Shown: one piece after another, positions 34,625 through 47,700 of the stretch
Layout of the letters: each line of letters opens with the position of its first letter
How positions within the stretch are numbered: position 1 is the stretch's first letter
Position numbers and translations under genes: made by a program
Assembly (NCBI GenBank): GCA_964304625.1
Contig: OZ199838.1
Span: forward strand, 4,526,001-4,590,000
DNA from: Kudoa neothunni
Taxonomy: Eukaryota > Cnidaria
Reading direction: 5' to 3'
DNA: 64,000 nt
Notes under the pieces: generated by a model
The model's input: only the letters and a program-made list of their open reading frames with translations
What the model was told of the DNA's origin: nothing
Database searches by the model: none

Positions 34625-35810
34625 TAATCTTAGTCAAAAAAGAGGGACTCATGGACACTATTGATACTTTTTTGCTATCGTCGAACATTCATACGTATAG
34701 AGATGAAGTACAGAATTATTTTAAACGAATCAGTTTCAAAATATATGACAATACTCTAATTTATTAGGCTCATTCTAGCCATTCTAAACCTCAAACATCT
34801 TGTAAGGTCAATTTATTCTATCCCAGTGAGTTCTGCAGAATGTAAAAGACATGTCGCAAGGGTCGGATTAGCATTGCAAAAGATCCATAATCGTTTAAAG
34901 TCATATCATTTTAAGAAGTTAGTTTTTCTCAGAGATTATAACTTTTCTAAATATTTATATTAGTTGTTGAACAAAATAAAATATACGAAGGTTTTTTAGA
35001 CATTGCACATGCTCAGTTCTTTCTATACGGACTATCCTAGGGTCGGACACGGACAAAATTTTATTGAACGTTGTGCCACCCTGCCTCGCAGCCGTGTTGT
35101 ACACGACCCGAAAATTAAATGCAGCTTTTAAGAGCATCAATAATAACTTGAAAAACTCAAAACGAAACAATACTTTTTAACTATAAAATTTAAACAAAAT
35201 TTTGTTAAGAGAATTCGCGCAATAAAGTTCACACAAATACTAAGATATCTTAAAAATTCACGCATGCGCCTAGGAATGTTTTTGCTAACAGGTGGTGATT
35301 TCGGAAATTATTTGTGCATATTTTTTTATTTATTTACAATCGCTTTAGAATTTCAAAGGTTTGTGTCTCTCTATGCCAGAGGGAATATTAGGGGAACGAA
35401 AATTAAGTAATGAATGTTATATCATAGTGTTGTTAAATTGGTGTTACAGATCCATATTATCGCAAGTTCTTATGGATTTGGGATTGCTAAAATATATACG
35501 TAGGATAATTTTAGTTTGATATAAAATTGTTATATGTAATATGGATCTAGCTTTAAAAAGCATTCCATTTTTTTGAATCTTCCAAATCTTCATTTGAACC
35601 CTCGAACATGTACATGTTGTTTTTAGCGGAAAAGGCATACAACAAGTTGCCTATCTCTGCTGAAAAGTATTTCAACGTCTGAAAAATAATAGTAATTTAC
35701 TCGTTTTTCATAGTGGCGATCAAATTCGAAAAATATTCTCCCTAAATAACGCTAACAGAGTGATTATAGACCACATCATTTAAAAATCTTCTAATTCTAT
35801 TCAATAATAG
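34625..35810. other. Stretch upstream of the uS15-like exons
   Basis: The 5' exons of the ribosomal-protein-like gene should be here but could not be assigned. A 12-bp inverted pair (AGATCCATATTA at 35447, TAATATGGATCT near 35537) is present and may be chance. Confidence 0.4.
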
Positions 35811-36240
35811 AAGGATATGAGAACACATGAGGTCAAAAATGCTCAACTCAACTATGTCACATTGCTCGAGAAAACACTGATAAAAGTTCATCACGATATT
35901 GTCAATATAAAATCTCATTGTGTGTCAAACTGTGCTGTATTATTTTCTAATAATAGTTTTTAATTTAAAAATTTACTGTCATTAATTCACTTGGTTACAC
36001 TAGGACAAAGTTGCCAAAGTTAAATACATCCATTTGTTGGTTTCCAGACGTAATCTCATGAGACAACTCAATTGCTGCAACAGTGAAGCATATAAACGGT
36101 TTGTAACAACCTACAATGTACCTCCATTAGAAAGCCCTACTAGCTCAAAATACATATTTTACGACTCAAAATATCGAAGATTTCAACCACCTAATAGGCG
36201 GCTAACTTTGGATGAGCTCGAAATGCATAGAAATTATTAA
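35811..36240 (+). CDS. uS15-type ribosomal protein, probably mitochondrial (3' part)
   Basis: Two exons, 35811-35900 and 36004-36240, join in phase 0 across a 103-nt intron. Together they give KDMRTHEVKNAQLNYVTLLE, then KVHHD, and KYIHLLVSRRNLMRQL. This follows the uS15 pattern in which a D-x-G-S-x-E-V region precedes repeated helices, an H-x-x-H/K-D turn, and the L-V-x-x-R-R-x-L-L helix that binds small-subunit rRNA. A Tyr-rich C-terminal extension (YIFYDSKYRRFQPPNRRL) fits mitochondrial forms rather than the cytosolic one. The initiator and targeting sequence lie further upstream and are not assigned. The call rests on pattern resemblance only. Confidence 0.52.
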
Positions 36241-38655
36241 TTTTTCTGTCAAATATGTGGCAATTATTTATATTAAAAACAACGCTTAATCAGAGAACTG
36301 TTTTTTCGGCGTTATGGAAACTTCTTATTCAATCTATATCTCATATTTGTGATCCGAGCCAATAATAGGAACGTTTGTACAGATAAACCTTCAATGCTTT
36401 AATTTCTGACGACAGGCGTCATTGGGACGCAAAACGCATTTAATTTATTCAAGCGAATTTATTCAATGAGTCATTTTAAACTTCTTTTGTAACAAAAATT
36501 TTTACCGAGAATATTCGAGTAATAACGTCTAACACTCTTTAACATTATCGCTCTCTTATATTATATTCGCGAATTTTACCATCCTGTTGAATGTTTTACA
36601 CACAGACAGCAAATTGAATGATTATCCGAGTAAATAGAATATTTTATAGAAATTAAAATAATAAACCTAAAATATAATTTATTATTTTATGGAAATTTCC
36701 ACTGATTATTACGCCGACATAATTACAAAGACAAATTTTGCATCGGCAATGTAGTTTATAGATTTTAGGTATGATGGAAATTATTCTTTAATTTATTTAT
36801 TGTATTGTAATATTTTTTTAATTTAAATAAAAAAGAGATTTAGGTATATGATATCTAATCGTATTTTACTTCAGTTAACCATATGTACAACCAGAATCTA
36901 TTATTTCCAGTTATTTCTTATTTTTTCATCTTCATTTTGGTATTAACTGATTTTAACATTTTTCTGACTAAAATTCTACCAACGAACTCGCCATGCCTAT
37001 CAATGATCTTGTGTTTTTAAGGGTGCTTAGATAAACATCGGTTTTTACTTGGCACCCCGTTCCTACTCGCAAGATAATCATTTAATATCGTGAATAATAT
37101 TTTACAAATTTTTAAATCCATTAGGGAATATTTGCGACTCCTATGGCCTTAAATTGGTTGTCCTTATTTCATCTACTATGTATCCAAAATATATTATCCT
37201 TTATCTGTCTCTGTCGACGGGTAAGCATGTGCCGGAGGGAAATTTTTTTAATTAGTGTGTTTATTATAGATTTGGGAGGATAATACCATTACAAAAATTT
37301 GTTTATTCACTCTGGAGCACTCATATAATCAGTGTTTTTATCAGCAGTGATGAATTTTCTATTTCCCTTATTAAAATAATGAATTGAAAATTACCTGCTT
37401 ATGATTGATGGTTGTTCATTTTAGAGTGAAAATAAATTAAACCAAACTTTTCTCCTTAAATATAAAAATAATACCTCAATTCAGGTGCAGAATTCTCTAA
37501 AAATGTTGTGTATGCCGTGAGGAACAATCTTAAGGCGGATGAAGCAGCTAACTTCATATTTACAATGAATGTTGCATCTTACTTAAATTTTGTCGTATAT
37601 AGCAATTTTTTAACGTATATATTTACTTTTCAAACACAATAGATATATTTTGAGTCACTTACACCTTATCGTATGCAAAAAGGGGGTGTGAATATCCTTT
37701 TGCCATCGAATAGGGGCGCAAGTCCATTTTTAGTTGGGGAGAGCCGCCATGAAGGAATGATTAAAGTCACTGCACATTAAACACGATGTAAGATGTACTG
37801 GTAGTTTTTAAATTTCTTATAAACTTTGAAAAGGAAACCATACTTTTGTTTAATTCCTGAAATTAGCAATTTCATTTTATCATGTGTATCCATTAAGATT
37901 AAAATTATATTGACTTTTCAAATCATTTTTAACGTTTTTCGATTTATCCAAATTTGCCTACCTGAAAACTGATACTGTTTTCTTAATAATTTTCTACATT
38001 TCATTGAATTATTCATTAAGTAAAAATCATGAAATAAAATTAGAACTTTGAAAGACCTAATTGTTTCACATCTCCAAGCTTTCGAGTTATTATTCCAATA
38101 AATATTATGTTATTTTAATACTGAAATTAAATTATATATGGTATCAAAACTGTATAGAAATATGGTTTATCTTATGCAATAGGTATTTTTAGAGGTTACA
38201 CCACTGAATGCGATGCAAAAAATACAGTCCACTCCCATAAAGCTCTTTTCGGTTTATAAATATTAAATTAATTATTTATTCGATCAAAACAATTATATTA
38301 CAAGGGTTTCATTAACTTTCGAATAGTTAAATAAATGATAAATTTGTCCGAAACAACTGATTAATATATTTATTTTCAAACGAGATAAGTCCTCCGAGAA
38401 AAACAATTGACTGTTAACCAGTACTGTACATTTTCGAGAAAAACCAGATTTATATATTGGATTAAATTATATTTCATTAATTTACGCCGTATTAGTTTTT
38501 TGAATCGGGCAAGTTTTTTGCTAAAAAATGTTTGATTTATTTAAATTAGAAAAAATTGTGTAAAAATAACGAAACTATAATTTCACATCCATAGATATCT
38601 ATTTATGTTTAAATCAGATTAAGATCATACATAAAATCATAAGGAACGAGTAATA
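36241..38655. other. 2.4 kb of AT-rich sequence without a recognised gene
   Basis: No exon pair, RNA gene or transposon terminus was recognised. A slightly GC-richer patch at 37500-37760 has no long reading frame. Confidence 0.45.
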
Positions 38656-39929
38656 CAGTAGTGTATGAGTCGTACGCAATATGGCCCCAACGCAACTTTT
38701 AAAAATCTACTTTTCTACTACTTCTTATTTTGTTGTAATTCAAATTTAAATGGATAGTCCAATACAAAATAGATCATATTTCAATAAATAATTTGTTTTC
38801 AACAAAATATTAGGGTTGAAAACTTACTGTATAGATCTAATGATAAAATGAATCGAGCGCAGCGCTAAATCTGAACTTTGCAAAAAATAATGGATGGAGC
38901 GTCAATTTTAGCGAAACAAGACCACTTTACATGACCAAAAAACACGAAGTTATAAGGTTTTACGAGTTCATATCATATAATAAAGATTCTAAGTTCCAAA
39001 CGATGGAAAAATTTGGCAATAAAATATCGCGATAACGAAAAGGTCTAAATGATCAATTCCATTTTTTTAATCTTTTCTTGAAAATAGAATAGGAAACTCA
39101 CTATTTCTAGGAAAAAAAAATATTGTCTAACGTGATACTGCTACTTTTCTTCAAACACAACCAATGTGCTTCAGCCATTGGATCATGGAATTGTCAAAGT
39201 TTTAAAATGATGCACAAAAGAAATCTAATGACGTCATTCATACATCATATCGAATTTCAAGATATTGGCTACATTGTAACTAATGCCTTTGATGTTATTC
39301 ATTTGACAATCAAATTATGAGAATATACTAAAATGGAAACTGTAGTTAACTGCTTTAGGAAATCAATTTTCCTCTCTGTAAATCTACTAAATGATAATTC
39401 CTATGATGTTCCTGATGATGATCAATTTAAACATAACATAATTGGGCTGACTGAAGTGGACAAATCACTAGAATTAACAAATCATATTGAAGAAACTCTT
39501 GTAAGCAACACTGTCGACACCTCTGAAATTTTGACAACAATAGATTTTCCCGATTTTGGCATATTTGATGACGACTTTGATTATATTGATAAAATCGTTA
39601 TATCAAACCGAGAGTAACTATATTAATTAGCAAAAGTTATAAAACTCTAAATAAAATTTTGTCAATGCTTGACAATATAAACCGAACTTAAAATGGCTGA
39701 TACAATATTTGAACAATTTTTTCAGAACAAAAAATATAGAACGTAATTTGAATAAAAAAAGGTATACAAGTTAATTTTTGCCTTAGATTAAATTATTATT
39801 GATTAGATTATCGATTGAAAACTGTTATTTTTCCTCTAACTCATGCGTTCTTCAATTGTGTCCAGCGCAAAAATGGTTGTAACGCAGTGGTTTTCATCTG
39901 CCCAATTTCTGCGTTGCATCCATACACTG
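38656..39929 (+). mobile_element. pogo/Tigger deletion derivative
   Basis: The left end CAGTAGTGTATG followed by TCGTACGCAATATGGCC and the complement of the right end, CAGTGTATGGATGCAACGCAG followed by AAATTGGGC, form an imperfect ~30-bp inverted pair. TA precedes the left end. Inside, the N-terminal helix-turn-helix and the C-terminal end of a TIGD-like transposase remain, but the catalytic core is gone. The right-hand TA was not found. Confidence 0.6.
38931..39617 (+). pseudogene. TIGD-like transposase lacking its catalytic core
   Basis: The frame from about 38931 reads MTKKHEVIRFYEF and TMEKFGNKISR, a pogo-type N-terminal helix-turn-helix, and ends in a stop. From 39123 another frame reads VILLLFFKHNQCASAIGSWN, CQSFKMMHKRNLMTSF and, beyond a stop, METVVNCFRKSIF. 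These match the post-catalytic TIGD region (LPPNTTS, then QGVIKSFK, and ETIANCFRKAGF). The acidic C-terminal tail ends at 39617. Confidence 0.65.
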
Positions 39930-40131
39930 TTGCATTTGGCATTATTCTTTTATAAGGATTTGTCTTCAATTTTATATATTTTTCCTTCTATAATTTAAAA
40001 ACTTATCCTCAATATTATTACCTAATGAATTGATTTGATTAATTTCTATAATTCAAAAATACAAAAGTTATATTACATTAAGTTACTAATTGTTTTTTGC
40101 TAAATTGATTTGTTTTCAGAATTGTTTATGT

Positions 40132-40879
40132 TAGTGGGTGGGCGCAACTTTTGGTTCTGCGGGCTACATTGGCCCATTACAAAAACTTGGAGGGCCGCAT
40201 TGTTGATTAAATGTTCTCTGAGAACTTAAATATCTATTGGTGGTTTTTCTAACATTTTTTGTACAATAAAAAAGTTAGTGTATAAATTAATTTAAAAAGG
40301 AACTAAATAATTTTTAAAAAATAGGAATTTGGTGATCGGCATACTATTGCAAGTTTCAATCGGAATAATAGATTTTATCGCTTTTCAAATATGTTAATAA
40401 ATTAGATTTTTTTAAACTCAGCGAATATAATGGAAAATATGGATATGGTTCTTATTGCGTCAAACTTAATTTATGTATGAGTATCGCATGCTCAATTGTT
40501 TTTCTGCTATTTAGTTATTTTTAGATTCTTTTTGTTGTTAATTGAATCTCGTGTACCATTTTTTTCTGAAGTTCATGACGTGATTTTGTTTAAGGGCGTA
40601 TTAGATCTTATCTCATTCACATTTACATATGGTAATCATAGGTACGGTGAAAGCATAGGTAAAACATCAAATCAGATAATAAAATCGCGTAAAATTAAAG
40701 TTTACAAACCCATAATATTCATCAAAAGGTTGTTTATTTATTTGTTTATGGAAGGTAAATGGTGACTTGATGTTTCTAGATTTTGAAAACATGTACATGC
40801 TCGCGCAATTTTTCAGCCTCATAAACCCCTACGCGGGCCACACAAAATTTCTTCGAGGGCCGCACTTTGCCCACCACTG
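40132..40879. mobile_element. Short hAT element (748 bp)
   Basis: The left end TAGTGGGTGGGCGCAACTTT and the complement of the right end, CAGTGGTGGGCAAAGTGCGGCCC, are a hAT-type inverted pair. The GGGCCGCA-type subterminal motifs appear on both sides. The flanking 8-mers GTTTATGT (40124-40131) and ATTCATGT (40880-40887) agree at six of eight positions. A T-rich frame of 89 codons at 40496-40765 shows no family resemblance. Non-autonomous. Confidence 0.75.
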
Positions 40880-40887
40880 ATTCATGT

Positions 40888-41934
40888 TAATCACAAAAAG
40901 TCATTTATTGTCGATTAATTTTAAAATAAAGTTAAAAATAATGATTAATTGTTTTATATTAATATTATATCAAAAACCCTATTCATAATATGATTAATGT
41001 AATTGACTAAAGTTTAGAAAACAGTAAAAGCTTGAAAACCCACCTAAAAAAACGAAAAAAAATTTTGTAGTCTCAATCCTCCTATTTCGGTATATTTTAG
41101 ATTGAGATTAGTTTATTAATAAAAAAACTAAAACTTTAAAAATCCCTACGCTCACCGTCAGCCAAAGCTGGGACTCCGCGTATGTTTTTAATAATTTTCT
41201 CAGTGTATCATTTATGTATATGGGCAAAATTTAGTATTGTTTGGTAATTCCAAAATATTGACAATTGGCTACTCATATTCGTTACATATTCACGGATACG
41301 AAGCATTTAAAGGATACTAATAGTTTTGAGATTTTTTGAACTTAGTACAACATATTAAGTTAAAACTTATTGTAGGGCCTATAAATAATATTTAAAATGA
41401 ATCATTGTGTTAGTATAGAAGCAGAATTTTCAAATAATACAAATCATCCTGGTTTCTAAGACAAACAATTTATTAGCTGAGAGAGATGCTAACGTATCTA
41501 ACTTTAATAGTTTGATGCATTACAAGTGTACAATGGGTCGATGACGACGTCTGTTTCTTTTGAATGATACCGAAAAATGTATTAGCATTAATACCACAGT
41601 AGAGGATACTGAAACAATAATTATAATTATTGTGGCCAACGCTGCTTTGGAATTCATTCGATAACAAAGAAGTAAACCATAAGGTTGTCCGCATCCGCGT
41701 AAATTATTTCTTGAATGATCTTCTATCGAATATTCCATAAAACCAACATATTCCACTAACCAATCCGTATTTTTGTCCTATATACGATAAAATCAAATAA
41801 CTTAAAAATAACTCGAATATATACGTATAGAAGTAAGTCACATTCGCCGTTGTACACTTCTAGTTTGGTTGAAATATAGTCAAGAAGAATGTAATAATAC
41901 AATCTTTTAAAAATGTCCTAAATAAAATTGTTAT
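40888..41934. other. AT-rich intergenic stretch
   Basis: This contains the region just 3' of the unidentified minus-strand gene. Short minus-strand frames at 41473-41756 overlap each other and show no family resemblance. No repeats were recognised. Confidence 0.45.
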
Positions 41935-43550
41935 TTAGGATTTGAAAGTTAATTCCACTTTCGTATCTAGTGAGTTTTCACTTAGACTTCCTTTAACGTC
42001 AGATTGTAGGTCGTCAACGTCGCTGAACAACCAGTTAAGGTATTCTACGTAATAATTATACACCTATAATTAAAGTTATCAAAGAGTGAATAAAACATTA
42101 TATAGTTTTACTGCAAAATGGTTTTTGTTGGACTTGATCGGAAAACTCGAATTAAGAAAATCATCGACTTCATTGCTCCAGGGATACTCGTCATTTCTTC
42201 TCAACATAACTTCCTTAATTAAGTCGACGCAAGTATCAAAACTCAGGTCTTTTTTTAATTTTATTTGTTCCACACTCATTCCATTCTCTTCTGCCCAAGT
42301 AAATATTTTCTCGTTGTACGGTTCTCGCGATATTACGAAATTCTCATCTTCTGTGGTGCAGGGAGATGTGATTTCAACGACGTTTGTTTCCTTGTTCATT
42401 ACGTAATTCTTATCCTAATTTGAAAAATTGTATAATTAATATATTTGTTCTCGCTTGTGACTGAACTACTATCAATATTTTAAGTATTGTTTTCGACAGT
42501 GCATATTCATAGCCCATGTGTTTTAGGTATTTAGAAAATAGTATGTGCTGTTTTCCATTAGTGGTGTATGTAGTAACGTCTGGGCTAGTGACATCTTTGT
42601 GAGTGAGATACACAATTGAGAATACGTTAGCGTCCAATAATACATACCCATAATCATCGTACCACTAAAAAATGAACATATATATAGAAACATTAACCTA
42701 TGTCTATGTTTATTGTTGTGTCCATTTTTAGAATGGTTTATACTACCATGTGTATTTAGAATTTACTTTGGATTATCATAAAACGAGATATATATTATTT
42801 AATATAAATCAGCACATTTGAAAATTAGACATACTTTTAAATTACTATTAAAGTTGACAGAAATGTAACGGAAAAACATAATATCAGAGGGTGACAACTT
42901 CGAATATGAAATCGACACGAGTATATTATTGTGGATGGTAACGTTACGAGTATTAACACCAAAACGTTTCCAAGAGTCATAATGTTTGTTTTGTTTCCTA
43001 CATATTTTAGTTTGATGCATTAAACATTAGGACACATTTGTAGTACTTAAGTTCAAAATTTTGGTTATATGTCATCACAAAAACATTAATATTTTTGATT
43101 ATTGAATCAATTAAAATGTGTTTCAAACAATCATCTTCAAGAGTGATATTTGAATCGGCAGAATCGATCGTATCTTCATGACATTAAGACCACTGTGTAT
43201 TTTAGCTTGGTGGCTATCGCGAGGAGAAAAATATGTGACGATTTCAATTTAAATAGTTTTGCCTACTAAAGTGAGAGACAATGGATGAAATTGATAAAGA
43301 TATACATCCTAAAAATAACATCTTATGTATTTATAATAGTAAGTTGTTGGAATTAGAAAAACTCGTTATGCCTGCGTATTTTTCTTTTCGTCTTAGATTG
43401 ATCCCACTGGTGCGATAGCCACTGCCAGATAAAAGATAATCAATTTATTACTTGGACACTCGCCACCATCTCCAGTAGTACATCCATAGTTGTAAACATA
43501 GCTGGAACCTCTTGCACAGGTGTAATACGAATATTTAAAAGTACTGTCTT
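41935..43550 (-). CDS. Unidentified multi-exon protein
   Basis: Six exons join without a phase conflict on the minus strand: 43550-43452, about 43172-43047, 42997-42835, 42664-42470, 42414-42112 and 42063-41935 (stop TAA at 41937-41935). They give about 340 residues. The N-terminal piece is Tyr- and Cys-rich (YSYYTCARGSSYVYNYGC), then comes a mixed charged region (GVNTRNVTIHNNILVSISYS, WYDDYGYVLLDANVF), and the C-terminus is acidic (EYPWSNEVDDFL, YVEYLNWLFSDVDDL). Consistent phases and open frames in very AT-rich DNA argue for a real gene. I do not recognise the family. The start is not in this set of exons; the frame at 43960-44439 may supply it. A small Mutator-like element sits in the intron at 43173-43451. 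Confidence 0.55.
43206..43428. mobile_element. Small Mutator-like MITE in an intron
   Basis: GGTGGCTATCGC at the left and GCGATAGCCACTGCC at the right are inverted, and the right one matches the GGCAGTGGCTAT terminus of the full Mutator-like element at 44720. The length is about 223 bp. A 45-codon ATG frame (MDEIDKDIHPKNNILCIYN and on) lies inside. No 9-bp duplication is evident. Confidence 0.5.
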
Positions 43551-43959
43551 CTGTGTAAAGCAATATATTCTATGTCGTTTTGTAATAAACATAAATCATT
43601 CTAATAGATTTACTTTATTTGGTTTTCCAACTTTTAAAACCAATAAATAGACCCACAAAATCGAAAAATTGAAATAATACAACGTCATCGAACATCTACA
43701 CGATACTTTATTATCAAGGTGAATTATCAATTGAATGCGGCCATTTTCACTCTTAAATGATAGATTATTTCTGAATAATAATTCATTTCGTAAAAGTATT
43801 TAATAAATATATTTTATAAATAAAAATAAGTTAATTTAATCATAAATTAAGCACATTTTATTTAAATTTTTGATATCACGCTAAATTAATGTCATTATAA
43901 ATAGGCTTATCTTTATTATAAGTTGTAGGCTAATAACAATGAAATATCTGGATTTTATT

Positions 43960-44439
43960 TCAATTATTTATATTAATGCTTTTTTTAATTATCTGTTGAC
44001 GAAATTTTACTACTATTATTACATTACAGAGAAACTTTACGCAAAAATCTAAACTAGCAAATTTTTTTACAATAGCAGTATATTTGCGGCACGTCCGACC
44101 TAAAACTTTATTAAATACGCCAATAACAAGTATCTTGATATTTATCCTGACTTTTAGATTAATATCCATACGTTTTAATGTGATGAAACATGAGAAAAGC
44201 CACATTGTAATATTGCACGACTTTTGTTGAGGGATTTTTATCACTGGCTGATTGCTTAATATCTTGTTATCATTAAAAACCTTACAAAAGACTTCTTTTT
44301 GTATAATATCGGCTGACAAACGAACATCCATTGCATTTTTTCGCGTTTGCTTAATTATTTCCCAATTTAAATTATAACTTACTACGTTGAACCATGTTAT
44401 GCGTGGGTAGCCGTCTGCCGTACTAGAAAAATCTCCCAT
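43960..44439 (-). CDS. Unidentified 159-codon reading frame
   Basis: The frame begins with ATG (MGDFSSTADGYPRITWFNVV) and stays open for 480 nt in strongly AT-rich DNA, which is unlikely by chance. It is Lys-, Ile- and Asn-rich with a hydrophobic middle (NITMWLFSCFITL). No family is recognised. It lies 410 bp upstream of, and on the same strand as, the unidentified gene ending at 41935. It could be that gene's 5' exon (possible donors occur after WFNV) or a separate single-exon gene. Confidence 0.4.
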   Translation of the reverse strand: MGDFSSTADGYPRITWFNVVSYNLNWEIIKQTRKNAMDVRLSADIIQKEVFCKVFNDNKILSNQPVIKIPQQKSCNITMWLFSCFITLKRMDINLKVRINIKILVIGVFNKVLGRTCRKYTAIVKKFASLDFCVKFLCNVIIVVKFRQQIIKKSININN

Positions 44440-44719
44440 ACATGTCTCCTCAATTCTGTTTTTAGCTTTTCGCGGGAAAATGTGATTAAAATAGTTACCA
44501 AATTCGCGAAAAAATATATTGCAGAACCGTCTAATTATAATAATTATTGATTGCGTAAATTATGTATCCTATAATTTATCTATACTTCTTTTATATTTAA
44601 TCGATATTTATTTTGAAATTTGTTTCATTCAAACATTTTTTCCTATCCGCATTTATATCTGAAATAGAGCTGTCGTCGAATACGATCAGTCTATCAAATT
44701 ATTATCTGGTTTAAAAATA

Positions 44720-47700
44720 GGCAGTGGCTATTGACACGCTAATGAATTTCTCAAAATTCTTTAATTATTTGTATCTCTGCTACTCATTAATTTTTTAATC
44801 ATAATTATTCCTAAATAATTTTTAAATTTCCTGTTAAATACTCATCGTTGAATTTTCCACATGTAAATGCTGACGTAATCAAGGAATATTGGACCGTTAA
44901 AGCATATATAAAGTTAGATAATGTTAACTATAGAAGTTATAATGCTTGAAGATGAAATTTATTTCAAATTTTCAAGGTTGGTTATTATCATAATGAAAAG
45001 GTAAGCGGTGTTTAGGCATCAAGACCTCATGGCTTAAAATCACTGATGTCTGCCAAATTAATTAGTAATACAAACATATAACCCAATATTTAATTTCGTT
45101 TATATATCAAATAATTTATTCTGTTTAATGTTTATTAAGTCGTATCTAACAACTCATGACACTTCATATTGTTAGTTTTTTTTCAAATATAATTCATTAA
45201 CTATCAGGTCGAATGTAAATTACTTAGCTGAAAAGAAATATTTAAGTTTTACACAGATAACTCCTGCGCAAACAAGTGCGATGGAGGATAACATAGGAAC
45301 TGATATTTTTGAAGTGGGTAAAAAGTTTACCTCATTTAAGCATCTTAGAGATTCCATAAAATTATACGAACAGAAGACTTACAGCAACCTAATGACGCGA
45401 GATTCCAAAAAAATTAGCAATATCAAGCGAATTCTCATTAAAGCGTTCAATGAGGATTTAATCTATTATTCAATAAAATATGTATGCTATTTTAGCAATC
45501 AGTATCGATACCGATCAAAAGGTATAAGACAATGTCAGACTTTAAAAGGAAACTGTCCGGTTCGTGTATCCTTGAGTATTAGTCCCGATGGACAAACACT
45601 TAAAGTGAAATCCTTGAATTTGGATCATAATCACGAAAGAAATGAAACTTTTTTCAGTTATTTGCCACCGCAGCGTAAATTGGATAAGAATAAAGATTTA
45701 ATATCAGAGTTAGTTTTTTTGGGAGTCAACAAAAAATTGCTGCAATCTAAAATCCAACAAGAGACCGGGAAAAAAATTACATTGAAATCAATACACAATT
45801 CCAAAATAAATATGTCGAATAAAATAAATGATATCAACTATATTCATCAATTGTTCATCGTTGATTATAATTGTGATGTGAGAATATTGGCTGACGAAAA
45901 CAATCAAGTTAATGCAATATTACTCCTGGATGATGAAATGAAGAAGGTTTTTTCTTTTTTCCCAGAGCTACTTTTAGTTGATGCAACCTACAAACTACTA
46001 GATTCACGGTAATTTTTACGAATGTTATCTTGTTTTATTTGACCTATTTTTATTAATGTTTATCTCCTTATATTGTAGTGCTCCCCTGTATCTAACGGTT
46101 TCAGAAGATTCTATGGGTTTATCTCATGTAAGTAGTGCCTGCATTATGTATGAGGAAACTGAAGCTGTTACCAACTGGTATATCGATGAACTAATATCAA
46201 TTGTACCGTGGATAACACAATCAGTACTGTCCATTGTTACTGATAAGGATTTAAAACTTCGTAAAGCTCTGAAAAATCATTTTACTAATTCTACATTAAT
46301 TCTCTGTAAATTTCATGTAATACAGACGTTCCAGCGACAATTGAGACTTGCTAAATATAAGATAAAAAATGAAGTCAAAGATAATATTTTAGATATTATT
46401 AGAAAAATGATGTTTTCGAAAAACGAAGAGCAATACCAAATCTTACTTGCTGAACTATACAATCACAAATATGAAGACTTCAACGATTATTTCAGAAAAA
46501 ATTGGGACCCAATTCGGTCACAATGGATAATTTCTTTGAGTGATGCGAGACACTATTACGGCAACCTAACAAACAATAGATTGGCATGCCTCAACTCCAA
46601 ATTAAAGACCACCATTAAAAAATTTTCTAGATTAGATGAATTCTTTGAGAAATTTTTCACCGTTTTAAATTCTCTAAGAAGAGAAAGGACATGCCATATT
46701 GTGACATCATTTTCTTTTAAACTAATAACCAAAGAAATTAAAAAAATGGGAGATAAATTTAATGTTGGAATAGAGTATGACTCCACTTCAAATTCTTGTA
46801 CGTGCCCCTTCTATCGTTCTTACCAATTGCCCTGCCAACACATATTCGCTCTGACTTAAATTATTGATGCCCCTGTTCGAACCCCAACTGTGTCATTTAA
46901 GATGGAGAAAAGATCATATTTCAAAATTTATTAAAGAAAATACTAAAATAAATACAGTAAAAAAACAATTTAACAGGGTCTATAGTAAAAAAGAAGAATT
47001 CGGAAAACCTCTCAACTTTTTCCAAGCGAATGAAAACCGCTAATGTGTATACAGACAAATTAGCAACAATTGCTGCGGAATATTGTGGTGAATATTTCAA
47101 CTGCTGTGTGGAATATTTTCGAATCTCAGAAAGAATAATTAAAAGCCATAACCTAGTCGGTTTAAAGAAATTAATAAGTATACATTATTATCTACTAACA
47201 TAATGATTATTTTTAGAGTCAGCAAAGATTCTTGATTCATCCACAGAATGCAATGTAGATACGGATATAGTCGAGTCACCATCCCCTTGTAAGAGTGATA
47301 ACTCTTTAAACCTATTTACAGATGTTAATTATACTAAATTAGGTGAGAATGCAAATGTCATAAAGGGCTTGTCTGAAAGTAACCACCAGCCCGAAACATG
47401 TGTAGTCTCCATATCACCAATTAAACTAAAGGAAACTCCCGAATCTTCGCAGCCCCAAAATGACTCAACTGGTGACAAGTCTACAGAATGTTTGGGAATA
47501 AAAGGTTTGCATCTTCTTTTATTGTAATAATTATTATTTAGATCTTATATTGCCCAAAAAAGTAAAAGAAGTTGGGAGACCCAGAGGATACGGATTAACC
47601 GCTCTTAAATGGTCAAGAAAACGATCTAAAAATTGAAAATTTATCAAAATAAATAAAACAATATAATCAAATTCAGATTATCTATTCTATAATGATTATG

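Noticed and set aside
35447-35545. 12-bp inverted repeat AGATCCATATTA as a transposon end
   Set aside because: The arms are only about 75 bp apart, with nothing recognisable between or around them; likely chance in AT-rich DNA.
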